DNA from: Acheta domesticus | Lineage: Eukaryota; Arthropoda; Insecta; Orthoptera; Gryllidae | NCBI GenBank assembly: GCA_031308135.1 | Contig: JAHLJT010009436.1 | Coordinates: 137,832,950 to 137,896,949, forward strand | Reading direction: 5' to 3' | DNA length: 64,000 bases | In this document: piece after piece, positions 8,760 to 20,657 of the stretch | How positions within the stretch are numbered: the stretch's first letter is position 1 | How the letters are laid out: each line of letters starts with the position of its first letter | Notes under the pieces: generated by a model | Seen by the model: the letters and a program-made list of their open reading frames with translations, nothing else | Database searches by the model: none | Told to the model about the DNA's origin: nothing | Translations under genes and position numbers: made by a program

Positions 8760-11700
8760 TTTTGTGGACATCGTTGAGACTGATAGGAGCGAATTAGTTG
8801 TTTATGATAACTATATATTCTTTTCGGTGCATATGTGATTTCACTGAATGAAAATATACATGCAATAAAATGATTAAAAGTTGTGAGGCATATCAGCGCA
8901 AGAAAAAAATCATTGCTTCATGCGCAAATTTATGCAGTTTGATTCGTGAGAAGGAAATATTATGACGATAATATTTTTTAAAGCAGTGTTGTTTCGTAGT
9001 CAGTAATAAATTATAAATGTTGAAAGCTGAAAAGCCAGTTAATTAAATGACTGTAAAGAATTAAATTATGTCGTTGGAGCTTTTGTGTGAAAACGTCTGT
9101 ATTTGTGGCGTTAAAGAAAAGTGGAATCTTACAGAGGAAAAGTGTCAAAATATTTTCCGTATACAGCTAAGTTTTTTTTCAGTTTATATTTTTATTTCTG
9201 CTACGCTCACCCAAGACAAAGAAAATGATGTAAAAGAGAGGAAATGTAGTGTCATATTTGAAACCTGCACGCAAATCAATAACTAAAAAGGTGACTAAAG
9301 TCCTCTTTCAATTTATTCTGCCTGAACTGTCCTTCCACGAAAATGTGTGTGTGGGGGGGGGGAGGCAGTTGTCGCATACTGAATCCCACATACCTAACGT
9401 AATAGCATAGGTCGGCAAAAAATACCGAATCATAATTTGCTTCGGAGTAGAGAACAAAGAGAAGGGACTAGAATTATCGCGAAGACACTATTAAGCTTTT
9501 GTGTTAATGTAATATGGAAATCTTCAAATTGACATACATGTTGTATGACATTTTTCGTCATATTTCCTGAATTTCCTGAAGCTTGAGGGCTAAAATGAAA
9601 AATCTTAGGAATCAGACGGGACATCTATTTGTATTAAAAGGTAACAAATACTTGTACTTTATTACAAAGTAAAATTATTAGATACCGTACTACCACGATT
9701 TAAAAGTTTACTAAATAGTAAACTAAATTAATCTTTAAAAATTAATTGATTACATTACACATTAATTGATTACATTACATCTTTAAAAATTAGTTGATTA
9801 CATAACTCATAACAATGCTGGTTTGGAGAAAATATTCTTTGTCAAGTTTTTGTGTGTGTCGTTTTCTGGCTTTCTTTTATTGTGTGATCTCTTTACAAAT
9901 AAAGGACAAGGCGATATTGATGTTTTCAACCTCCAAATAGTTGTCACTCCATTTTTCATTAAACACAGAGCTCATTGTCAATTTTCTTTTGATTAAATGA
10001 AGACTGAAGTGAACTAATAGTTTTAATACTAAAACTCCAAACTCTGAAAAAGGGTGGAATGTAGAATAAGGATTAAGTATAAACGAAACAATGTTTTATG
10101 TCAGACAACAACAAAACAATTGATGGTGAGGCACTTTCATATTCGCTCTTTTCTAGTAAAAAAAATATACAGGCGCGCCTTAAATAACTCCAAGAGAGAT
10201 TTCAATGCCCAATGGATGAGAACGGAATACTGTAATCAGAATCAGTTATTAGTAGGGGTGAGAAATTGGACATTGTTCGCATGATGAAATAGTGTGTAGC
10301 AAGTCCTAGATGTAAATGAACACGTGAATTAATTTTGAAGCACTACGCGGTAGTTTCGTTGGTAAAGATGACTGATATTCCCTGGATTGCATGAATCTAT
10401 TTAAAAATTCGTTAAACGTTCTCAGGTCCTGTAAGTGTTGTCTTAAGGAAGAAAGCGTTGCAAGAACGTTCTTTAAGTTTACCGATTCGCTAAGGTACTC
10501 TTAAATTATAGATTGAAAATCGGGCCAGTAAACTGTTAACCATTCGTTAACCTACGCTCTGCTGTTATGCTAGCTATGCTACTAAGAAAATGTTATTATC
10601 CTATTAATGTCTAGGCTGTGTGAACAGCAAACCTAAGGATAATATTTCTCTATAGCTCCACCGTGCGCGATTTTCTTGAATATTACAGCAAACTTTTTCC
10701 CAGCACTCGATTTTTTTAGTTGGTGTCTCTTTTTTCAATTGTATTGGAATACTTGCTCATAATATCCAAAATAAATAATTTTTCTTTTTCCGAAATATTT
10801 CTCCCTCCGTTTTTTTCACAATTACGATGTCGTGTCACCGACCTACGCAATACACAGAACAGAAGCCACTCGAATCACCACGGATGAGAGGGTTTGAAGG
10901 AAGTTTGTAGTCAAAGATAGTCGTGTGGAAGGAGTAGAAGGCTTTGAACTTCGTCAAAGAACGTCTACGAACCTTGAAAACTATAGTCCATTTCATGTAT
11001 TTCTTTTTAAAGAAGGATTAGTAAACAAGTCGGTAAATATAACTTTTAAAACGACCTACTCTTTAAAGGACCAAATAGTTTAAAGATCTGTTTGCTAACG
11101 ACGGAATAAAATGTTACAGGACACTTTTCTTGCAACCCGCCGATGGTTATAATAGCTTTGCGTTACAGTAAAACATTTGCCGAACAGCATCAGACAGTTT
11201 AAATAGTTTGAATATCTTTAGAAAATAGCTGATAATGGTTTATCAACAGAGTAAAACAAGTTGCGAATATTATTCTCTACAAACCAATTAATAAAACTAT
11301 AAGTAAATTAATAGGAGAAGAAATCCATTGTCTTTTCAAATTCACTTTACAAGAATCTCCATTACTGAAGGCCTTTTCGAAATTTTTCCGTTCTCGTTCA
11401 TTTTCTACACACACACTCATGTTAATATATTTGACAAACTCAATTTTATGAAACCAGACTATGAAGCAAGAACCTCGAGAACACGGACTTTTTCTGTTTT
11501 TTTAACGTGTCTTTTAACAATAGTTTCTTTTTTTCGTTTTGCTGCTTTCTCACTCTTTCCCTTTCCGTCGGAGTTAGAACATTACTGGTGGGGCGTCGTT
11601 TTCTTGGGATGTGACGACTTAGCAGTGCGATGTTAAACATAGTAGGAATCTATCGGTATCAAGCAACATTACCGAGAATACACAAGAGATGGTTCCTTTC

Positions 11701-11880
11701 TGATATGATACATTTTCTCTAAAATGTGAGTCAATGTGACCACACGTAGATTACCATCAACTCTAGTAGCAGTAACGTCAACGTGAAAGAGGAGTTATAC
11801 CAGGGATGAACGAAATAACTCTTGAGCACAGATTTGTCCAGGCACAGCCTCTACGCCATGCCCCAACGCAACACGCGTGT
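8760..11880. other. About 3.1 kb without a supported gene
   Basis: AT-rich. It holds a G10 run at about 9352-9361 and a short duplication at 9741-9780. No conserved exon, TE terminus or RNA gene was recognised. Short open frames such as 10054-10284 and 11328-11636 have no recognisable domain and no codon bias that stands out. Confidence 0.4.
9732..9807. repeat. Short tandem duplication
   Basis: ATTAATTGATTACATTACAC at 9741-9760 is repeated at 9761-9780 with one change in the last base. A third, partial copy (CTTTAAAAATTAGTTGATTA) follows, matching the CTTTAAAAATTAATTG that precedes the first. Confidence 0.8.
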
Positions 11881-11889
11881 TCCTCCTCT

Positions 11890-12645
11890 AATCCTCAGCG
11901 AAGCCGGACCTGTTAATGGAACGCTCGGACCCCACACTGGCCGGGTGTCAATCGCGCACACACTCCAGGCCGCCTCTCAAGAACGTGACTAATTTCAATA
12001 CGGCCGCCGACCGAGCGGTCAGTGTTTGCCTGGCAGCACGCGCCTTCTTACGGCAGATTAATTGTAAACACGCGGAAGAAAAGGCCGGCCGCCGCGGCTG
12101 GCACGTTCGGTACACGAGCACTCGAGGCCGGCCGGGCGGCGCGGCGCCGAGGGGGCGGGGCGGTGGCGCGGGCGGGGGCGGGGAGGGGCGGGGAGGCCAG
12201 GGGTCAAGCGGCGCGAGTCGACCGCGGCGGCCACGCTCACGCCCCGTGTTATTGTTACGTCAGATGGACAGTGGCCGGCACAATGCGGCCGCGCGGAGCG
12301 TGACCGCTGGTCAGTGCGCGGGGCACTCTCGCATCTGGCTTCTGGCGCGACCGCCACAATGCGCCAATTACCGCCCCGGCTCGCGCGGCCCGCCCCGGCC
12401 ATCTGCCCCGCCCTCGGCCGCCCGCGTCCGCGCCCGCGCCCGCGCTCGCGCCGGCGCCCGCGCTTTACGACCGGCCCCGTAAAGATGTCAGCGCCGGCGT
12501 GTCGGCTTTCGACGACGCGCGCTCGAGCTCTGGAGGGCGCCGCGCCGCGCGGCGCTGGCCTGCCCACATCGCTGACGCCAGCGCTCTGCCCGGCGCCTCG
12601 GGCGGCGGGGGAACGGCGCGATTTGGCCGGACAAAAATCATCTGG
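11890..12645. other. Large GC- and CpG-rich block
   Basis: About 750 bp, very CpG-dense, and with the 22195-23060 block the strongest CpG-island-like region in the window. Frames stay open for over 160 codons on both strands because stop codons are rare at this composition, and their Arg/Pro/Ala-rich products resemble nothing. Short non-GC islands inside include CAGATTAATTGTAAACACG and TTGTTACGTCAG, which resemble homeodomain plus forkhead, and CRE-type sites. I infer a possible regulatory region or the promoter or first exon of an unseen gene. Confidence 0.5.
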
Positions 12646-12649
12646 TCTG

Positions 12650-13190
12650 GAACGAATGTTCGGGGATCATTAAGCGTTCCAAAATTCACAGGAAAAAAAC
12701 ATTTTGTACTGTTTTCCATTTTTCATTTATTTTTGTTTGCTTTAGAGCTCATTTAAATGTACAGGATGGTGAGATGGCTATTTGCCAATCTGCGATTTGC
12801 TTTTCACCATTATATCTAAAGAAATACGTAACCATGTAACAAAAATTGTCTTCTCAGTAGATCATAACTCATTGAATGTTATGTAAATTATATATTTGAT
12901 ATGAATTTTAAATTTTATACCACTCGTTAGAAGGTTAAGATGATCAAGATTGAGAACTACGGCGAATTACATCCGATTGTATTCATGAAGTTTGGGGCGT
13001 AACTTTTTTATTGCTCTTCATTATGATTCTCACCACTAATCATTTTCGGCCATACCCAGGACCAATGGTTTTGATGGTTGGGTGATGGGTGATGACGGCA
13101 AGATTTAAATATTGACGAAGTTTATGAAATCGGTTGGTTGACTGATGTTTCTGAGAGCGCCAATTGCGATGATCATTTGTTCCGTTAGTT
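12650..13190. other. No feature seen
   Basis: AT-rich sequence with no coding or repeat signal that I can support. Confidence 0.4.
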
Positions 13191-13194
13191 TAGT

Positions 13195-13447
13195 AATGTT
13201 CTATATCGGAAGATGGCACTGTTCCTCCCCCACCAGTGAAATCCTACGCCGACATACATTTCGATTTGCGGGGCATTTTCCCTCATGGAGCAACGGAGGA
13301 ATGTGTCGCAAAGTAAACTGCAGAACCCTGAGAAAACCTGCTGCGAAGCAGCTTTGTCCATCACAAATTCCCCAGGCAACGACCGGGATTTGAACTCAAT
13401 ACTAATAGGTGGACGCTCTCTGTCCACTAATCAACGGGTCCCCTCTT
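13195..13447 (-). mobile_element. tRNA-derived SINE, second type
   Basis: The minus strand starts with a tRNA-like head: ACCCGTTGATTAGTGGACAG (A-box-like) followed by GAGTTCAAATCCCGGTCG (B-box). Then comes CAGGTTTTCTCAGGGTTCTG and a body ending near the GGAAGATGGCACTG side. The B-box and the CAGGTTTTCTC block link it to the fragment at 5036-5160. It is a SINE relic rather than a tRNA gene, because no cloverleaf acceptor stem closes. Confidence 0.65.
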
Positions 13448-13479
13448 GATTTTTGATTAGCTACTTCGACATCAGTGAC

Positions 13480-13720
13480 CACTGCGACGCGCCGCCTCCG
13501 CACCATCCCTCCGCCTTCGCTCCCCCCTCCCTTTAGCGGCCACCACCGCGTTTGTAAGGCCCGCGCTGCATCGTAAAGATGCCACGGCTGAATATGCTAG
13601 GTTTCGCCGTATTATTAGTTATTATGCGATCGCGGATATGCGCGTGAGCACAGTTTACGACCCGTAGTCGTGATCAGCGGCCCTCGGCGCATAAACTTGT
13701 CGGACAGTGTCATGTTTGCA
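13480..13720. other. Moderately GC-rich block
   Basis: It contains GCATCGTAAAGATGCCACGG, TTATGCGATCGCGGATATGC and GGCGCATAAACTTGTCGG. Similar (C)RTAAA-GATG words also occur in the GC-rich blocks near 12480 and 24320. No coding region is recognised. Confidence 0.35.
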
Positions 13721-15590
13721 AACTATTGAATCTATCTGACACGAGGACTCACACAATACGCTTGTGTCAAGCTGAGTACGAAGTGCTGCTTTACAGCGGC
13801 TATCGGGGGCGTGTGTCTCTTTTAATTTTCGGGAAAGCTCTGCTTTAAATCTAAATATTGGACGGCAGGTCGTGTATTGTGATATCTCTTTTCACGCTCT
13901 TTAATGCAAGTACAAATAAACCGTTTTTCAAGCTGATGATAGAAGCGCGATAGGGTTAATAAAGAAAGATGTGTTAAATGAAAGATGCTAAATAAGCCGC
14001 TATTTAATGCTTTCTTCTCTGTCGTCATTTATTCCATTAGCCAAAACGATTCTATTTGCGCCCAATTGTATTATAAATAATACATGATAATAAAATAATA
14101 TCCAAATTGTATTCCGTCTTGCACTGGACCGATTCGAGAGACGGAAGATTCTCATAAACGACTGTCACGAAACAGTATTTCCAAGGTGCCGTAAAAATAA
14201 TAATTTTAATTGCAATTAAAATGAACATAGGCTTACCATTAGTTATTCGTTAATGTATTCTTACATCACAGTTACGCATTATTAGCGCGTGCTATCGTCA
14301 CTAAATAGGAAAACAGATTATTTTGAAAGACAAGTTTGTTTATTACATAGGAAATAAGATATCGTTAAATTTTGAGGGTCTGTTGGAATCACAATTCATT
14401 ATTCAAGATGGAAATTTCAGGATAAAAAAATGGACAAAATGAATCTTTTCAGAACAACGCCACATCCATATTTCTAATGTTTTGGATTAGTTTAATTATA
14501 CATTTGTAATATTTTTTAGGAAATGAAATGTCAACGCAAATAACACTATCCATATTTTTTGGTTTCTTTTGTTTGCAATAATTTGATCGTACTACTACTG
14601 CTACTAGTGGTAATTAATTCAGTAGATTAACTATAATACTGTTTTGTAGATCCTCTTCGCTCAAAATTTTTAAATAACTGGAGGTAGAAGGTACGATTCG
14701 CTTTTTTTTTCTATATCAAGTGAAAGCCAACACAGGATAACAGTCATTTGCCATAAATTAATCAGCAGCATAGAACGGTAGAACTCATAATTTATAATAA
14801 AGTGATATTAAATTTAAGATTATTCAGAATTATTGTATTCGCAAATAAACGAACGCTGGCAACTCATACCCTGATCTACAAGAGGCCTTAGCCCAACAAG
14901 GATGTTACAGGCGTAGAACTGGAGAAAACTGATGTTTTTACTGTGCCAAATAAATCAGTTCAGTACTTTCACATTAAATAATTTTAAATTTAGAAATTTA
15001 AAATAACGTACAAGAATAAAAGTATTTTATTTTGATATACGTGTGATACGTAAATTAACTTGTGAGGAAGTAATAAATATTCGAATTAATTGTTTGTAAA
15101 GATTTGAAATACAAGAAAGAAAGTTAAATAGCTCAATTTTTAAACTTAATTTTCTTTAAAAATACTCCTATTTTCCAACTTACGATATTCTAATTGAACT
15201 TTGTATTCTTGAGACGTCATTCACACCTGATTTAGTCAAGGTCATGAAATATGATTGTATTGTACGTTTTTGCATATCTTCGTCTACATGCGTACGTGAC
15301 GATATAACACGACTGAACACAGAAGAAACTCATGTGACAAAGTCCTGATGTCTTGAACAGTTTCACATGAGATGCAGTTACATTTCTGCCTTACATAATT
15401 AAGATAGACGTTATCTTAGAAATGACGTCAACAGCACTCATCAGACATCCGCGACCAGTCGAATTATGAAAGCACCCTCTGGAGATTTTTGCGTACAACT
15501 ACGCATAATTAGCTCTAAATGAACTGCAGATGATCATAAAAGAATATAATTTAGAGATATGTCCAAAAAACTAACTCCATTCCACTAACT
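13721..15590. other. No gene seen
   Basis: AT-rich DNA, 1.9 kb. No exon, TE end or RNA gene that I can support. Confidence 0.4.
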
Positions 15591-16165
15591 CCAATGGCAT
15601 TCCAAGGAAAATACGCAATTAGATGTAAATTAGTGGTTAACAGCCAAAATATAGAACAGTAAATTCATTTAAGTTCCTGGGTTGTGATGTCTTACACAGG
15701 AGAAATTGATGCAGATAAAAAAATTGAAAAATTTGACAGAATGTGTGGAACTATTAGAAGGACCCTAAAATGTAAAGTCAGGAAAGATACAATAATGCAA
15801 TTTTATAAAACCTTAGCAGTTCCTTGTGAGCTATATGGATGTGAAATCTGGACCATGGATACAAAAATTCGAGGTAGGATTCAGACTGCCGAAATTAACT
15901 TTTTAAGGGGTTGGTGTCACAAGGAAAGACAGGATCTGTAATGAAGAGATACGTAACTACCTAGGAATTTATAATCCAAATGGAAAAATTGACGAATACA
16001 GGCAAGCATGGAGACCACATTGTTAGAATGGCGGGCACACGAATACCAAAACAGATTCTGAAATATAAGCCAAGAGGAAAACGGAACATAGGAAGACCGA
16101 AGAGAAGATGGATGGACCAATAAATGGAGGGGCAACGGAACGAAAGTTCTAATTCTTGCAGCAGA
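15591..16165 (+). mobile_element. LINE 3' fragment (C-terminal part of reverse transcriptase protein)
   Basis: The plus strand encodes, with several frame breaks, the C-terminal part of a LINE RT protein. Pieces in order: MAFQGKYAIRCKLVVN at 15594; GEIDADKKIEKFDRMCGTIR through ELYGCEIWTMDTKIRGRIQ at 15684-15941; RKDRICNEEIRNYLGIYNP after a shift; then IPKQILKYKPRGKRNIGRPK and RRWMDQ. The YGCEIW segment (usually YGSEtW) and the GRPkRRWmD end are hallmarks of the thumb/C-terminal region of many animal LINEs. It is dead, 5'-truncated and probably related to the LINE at 1-1390. Confidence 0.85.
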
Positions 16166-16169
16166 AGAA

Positions 16170-17588
16170 CTACGCATAATAATAAACGTTCGTAAGTGCA
16201 CCCGTAACATATATATCTTAATTCTGATTTATAGAGCTTACTGCCCTTTATAGCGGAAAACATTAAGGAAGTTATATGAACGAAACATGATTAATATCAC
16301 ACGATAATGAAATAATATTCTCATATTTTATAAAGTAACTGATATGGCTGGTAGGTTCCAATCAATGTCTACAACGTAAATTCTTGTTTGAAATTTGTTT
16401 TTGAGAGTTACTCAACTTACTTTCATGTTATCACAAATGATTTCAAGTACAAATATTTAAAGGCGTAAAATTATAAAACCATTTCATTTCTTCTCTTCCG
16501 ATTGTTCTAGTTCAACAAATAACACAGAATCTCAATCGCTCGATTGCGCCCACTGTCGGTGGGTTAGGAATACATACCTATAATATTTGAGTTTAATAGT
16601 AATTTACGTAGCTAGTGCAGAAAGCGAGTCTTTAGCCATCATTTTGTAATGAGTACGCCAAATACACTTTCTTACGAGTCGCGTTCATTTTTTTTAGGAC
16701 GAATTCTTGCAAACGTACAAGCATACACTCGTGAGATCAGTGCCTGCGCTAGGGATGGGCAGACCGGGCGACCGCGCGGGGCCCTACAAGTCAAGGGGCC
16801 CGATGATTAAACTAAGGGGGGGGGGGAAATTAGTAAAAAATTGAAAAAATTAGAATTCGAGAAAATCCTGGTCACAATTTTGTAAGTCGCGGTACTGTAG
16901 TCAGATATTTCATAAAATTTTCAATTACTTTTTTACTTTAAATGTGTTTATAGCCATTATTTACAATGTAAGGCTCTGTGAAATGAATCAAATGACACAT
17001 TAAAATAGGTTCTACTGAAATTCACATTTATTATTTCATATATTTAAAAAGTAATTTTATGAAACTTTAACTAAACACAATAATTGTTTAGCGATTTAAG
17101 ATCACCATGGCAATTATTTGATTACTGATTACTTTTACTTAAAACTATTCTTTAAAATATACTTCCAATTTTTTTCTGGTTTAAACGCAATTTTTGTTAT
17201 TTTCTGAAATAAAATAACTCATATAGTTTCTTGATACAACTTTTACATTTTTAATTGTTTCGGAGAGAGGGGGGGCTACGTTTTTGCATTGCCCCAGGCC
17301 CAAAATTGTTGAGTGGGATCATTTTCAGATACGCAAGGCGGCAGCCGTATTGATTCAAATCGCCCTAGTGTTTTGATTACTTTGCAGAACCTAGTTGTTT
17401 CATACGTCCACGACTTCTTTCCCTTCGAAGTGCATTTTGGTGTGCAGATACCATTAAGTAACACTTTCCAATCAATAAACAGAGAAGATGAATGTAGTTT
17501 CCATGCATAACATAGTACGTATGTTATTGGTCCTTTGCGAGAGGATGACTGAGGAAGAGACAATCTGATAGTCGTAGGAAAATTACGC
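16170..17588. other. No gene seen; hAT-like terminus near 16739
   Basis: Mostly AT-rich. CAGTGCCTGCGCTAGGG at 16739 resembles hAT termini of the CAGTGGCGGCGCCAGGG type and leads into a GC-rich stretch and a G run (about 16816-16826). Near 17265-17300 GGGGGGGCTACG and TTGCCCCAGGCCC could be from the same element. No target duplication could be matched, so no boundaries are claimed. Confidence 0.35.
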
Positions 17589-17592
17589 AAAT

Positions 17593-20500
17593 CGTGACCT
17601 TAAAGTAAAAAGGTTCTATCTAACATTTTTTCCAAAAATGACTTTATGTTATATTTGTAATGGTAGCGATGCGATTTACATTATCTCTAAGTTACATTGA
17701 TCTACGAAGCTTAGTTTCTGAGATACTGATAAGGTAAAATGGTTCTATCTGCAAAACGTATGTTCAAGTTCGGGAAAAAAGGTTCTATCTGCTTCACCGC
17801 GCAAACCAATCTGTTTACATGTATGTGGACATTATCTTGTTGGCTGCGCAAAGTGTCCAGGTATTGTAAGATCTTTTGAGAAGCAGATTTAATTGCAATG
17901 TTGTGTGAAAGTGAAATTGAAGATGCTGTTTTTGAGCATTCTTGTTCTGAATACGATCCTAATGCAGCAAGCAGTACTGAAGAAGACGAGACACCGAGGC
18001 AAAACAGTGCTGTAAGCACTGTTTGTGTTAGAGCAAAACAGTTCTGCAAGAAGGTAAACATATTTTTATAAACATCGAACTATTTATTCTCTATCGGGTT
18101 TAATTGGTAACCATCCAGAATTTATAATAGTTCGGCAAAATTGTGCATTTGGACGCCTGAATGAATGTCTTGCTAAATCAACGAATTTATAGGTTATGCG
18201 ACACAAACTATTTATACTCCACTTCACATGTTGATATAATATTATAAAATTGGTTACCTGCAAATCCTGTTTACAACCCGGATTATTACGATTTTACTTC
18301 TTTTCGGTTAATACGTAAATGTATTGTTAACCCTTCGTTAGGAGCGCATGTATCTAGTAGGCCCAATCCGTTTTAAGAACTCAATATCTCGCTGTGTTGG
18401 GGCTGTAAGTTTTCGCAATCTGGTGGCATCGTGTAATAAGAAGGATTAGAAAAAAGTGCAAGTGTCGAAGAAACATCAAGCTGGCTTAGAACATTTAAAT
18501 TACAGAGGCAAGGTCATCAAGCTTAACAAAATTACAAATTGTGGAAATTTTTCTGGTCACAACTGCACTCTAAATGTCACTCCAGAAGAGCGAGAGAGAT
18601 TATTTATTTCGTTTTACAAATTGGAAACTCTTTCTGAAAAGGTCAGGTACATACTGAGGACATCAGATCCTTTCCAGAAAAAAAGAAATCCAACAGAAAA
18701 TATTCTAAACCTTCGAAAGAAGAATACATTCGTTTACAAGTTTTATGTTTTAAAAAAAATTATTGTGTGTAAGAAGTTCTACCTCAACACACTTTCTATA
18801 AGCCAGAAGATGATAAATAATGCACATTTACACAAAGATAAAATAACAGGAACGCCAAAATTGGACGATCGAGGTAGCAAAACTAAGGATAAAATACCAA
18901 AAGACGTGAAAGATAGAGTGAGGGCACACATTAAATCTTTCCGTAAAACAGAGAGTCACTATTGTAGACCTAGTACTACTAAGGAGTGCCTCGCATCCAA
19001 CTTAAATATCACGAAAACGTACGACATCAACAAGGAACGTTATGTACACGAAATATGTCAATTTGTAAAATTATCTATATATCGGAATATTTTTAATGAA
19101 GAATTTAATTTGGATTTCTTTCAGCCAAAAGCGGACAGATGGGAATACAGAATTAATGAGTTGAAAAATAATATTTCTAATGATTTAAAATTAAAATACA
19201 TTGAAAACATACATAACAAGGAAAACAGGAGAAAGGAAAGAGAGGAAGATCATAAGATCAAAGATAAACATACAATTGTAGTGTCTTTTCATTTAGAAAA
19301 TGTGATAGGAATTCTGAGAGCAAACAAGTATATTCTTCTATAGGAGAAAATTAAATTTATTTAACATGACAGTTCATGTTTTCCCAACCAAGATGTATAT
19401 TACTCAATTTGGACAGAAATTAACACAGGCCATTCTGGAAATGATATTGCAAATGCCGTTTCCCAAATTTTGGAAAAAATAATTCAAACCTCACCTAAGG
19501 TAAACCATATTATAATGTGGAGCGACAACTATGTACCCCAAAACAATAATCAGATGATGTCTCTGGCAATGAAGGACTTTCAAAAAAACACCCACAAACC
19601 AAGCTCATAGTTTTGAAATACTCTACTGCTGGTCACTTGTGTATTCAGGAAGTACACAATGTTCATTACCAGATAGAAAAATCTCTGAGAGCTAGTGAAT
19701 TCTGGTCACAGATTTCTTTCATGCGGATACATTTGGCAGTAAATAGAAAAAAATCACTTAATATTATTCAGATGAAAATAATGCATTTTAAAGATTTCCA
19801 TAAAAGCAGCAAACATCTTCATTTTAATAAATTCCTTTCTCTCAAGTTTCGCAATTAAAATTCACTCGAAGACTAGCTGAAGTATAGTATAAATTAAACA
19901 TTCTGATTCACAATTTTCCACCGTAAATGTGCGACCATACATTTCTACAAGATGGGTGGTGAAAAGTCCATCCATCCACCTGTGCAAACGTACGTGGCAA
20001 AAGACAAGTTTTTAAATAAGGAAAAGGTAGCCGATTTAGCATACATGTTGAAATGGATGCCAACCCTGGGTCAAACCTACTTCATAGAACTGATTAAAAA
20101 ACAAAAATAATATTATGGCTACGCGACATTTTACTTTAATATGTTTGTAATATATCATTTCAAATATAAGTGTAATTCAGTAATTTACAATAGGTTACTT
20201 TTTTTCCACTTCTAGTTGGCTAAGTCTAAGTAATGATATGAAATTAAAATTGAGTACTCTAAATAAGATTTTTACTAAAATGTAAGCACATTCCTTTGAA
20301 TTCTTTAAAATTTAATAAATGATACCGTTACATGTATATTTGCAATTATTTATGTAATATACCGGTCAAATTTTCCTACCAACAAAGATAGGACCTTTTT
20401 GCTCGAACTTGAAAATGCATATTGAGAGTAAAAAGGTTCTATCTGTAAAAATTGGGTCTTGGTTTCTACCAAAGTTACAATGCTTTTAGAATAATTATCA

Positions 20501-20653
20501 GTCTACAGTTTTGTGCTTGGATGTCAAGTACACTGACAAAGTTTCAATACATTTAATAAAATAGTTTCTGTTTTAGAGAGGGACAAAACTTTGAAATGCT
20601 CTCCTGTAAAATTTACTGCGATGCAGATAGAACCTTTTTACTTTAGGGTCACG
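17593..20653 (+). mobile_element. Near-complete 3.06-kb DNA transposon with TIRs and 4-bp TSD
   Basis: The left end CGTGACCTTAAAGTAAAAAG continues as GTTCTATCT, and the right end is its inverse with one mismatch (AAAAGTAAAAA class, ending GGGTCACG). The element is flanked by AAAT on both sides (17589-17592 and 20654-20657). Subterminal copies of GGTTCTATCTG occur near 17736, 17781 and 20435, and inverted near 20391 and 20627. These are candidate transposase-binding sites. It carries a degenerate transposase gene in plus orientation. The 4-bp target duplication and protein type are compatible with Sola-like elements, but I could not verify the superfamily. Confidence 0.85.
17898..20110 (+). 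pseudogene. Broken, spliced transposase of the 17593-20653 element
   Basis: Exon 1 is 17898-18053 (52 codons from ATG, acidic, ending FCKK), with a donor GTAAAC. The acceptor TTAG at 18446-18449 rejoins in frame at 18450 and reads open to 19343. Recognisable blocks are HIKSFRKTESHYCRPSTT, SLNITKTYDI-like NLNITKTYDI, and YRNIFNEEFNLDFFQPK. After the stop at 19341-19343, a shifted frame at 19392-19610 gives DVYYSIWTEINTGHSGNDIA and HIIMWSDNYVPQNNNQMMS. Another shift at 19613-19858 gives KYSTAGHLCIQEVHNVHY. The C-terminus is at 19952-20110, ending in TAA. These blocks match proteins annotated with DUF7869 in insects and cnidarians. At least three frame breaks make it non-functional. The usual Cys pair after FFQPK is replaced (KADRWEY), a further sign of decay. 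Confidence 0.8.
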
Positions 20654-20657
20654 AAAT

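Noticed and set aside
11916..12567. Long open frames on both strands in GC-rich DNA (also 3661-4218, 22143-22957, 25343-25860)
   Set aside because: They overlap each other on opposite strands, are Arg/Ala/Pro-rich, have no domain, and follow from the lack of stop codons at this composition.
16739..17310. hAT element between CAGTGCCTGCGCTAGGG and GCCCCAGGCCC
   Set aside because: The right side is not an inverse of the left, and no 8-bp duplication matches.
18456..19343. 295-codon open frame as a host gene
   Set aside because: It lies inside a TIR-bounded transposon, continues in shifted frames downstream, and matches transposase blocks.
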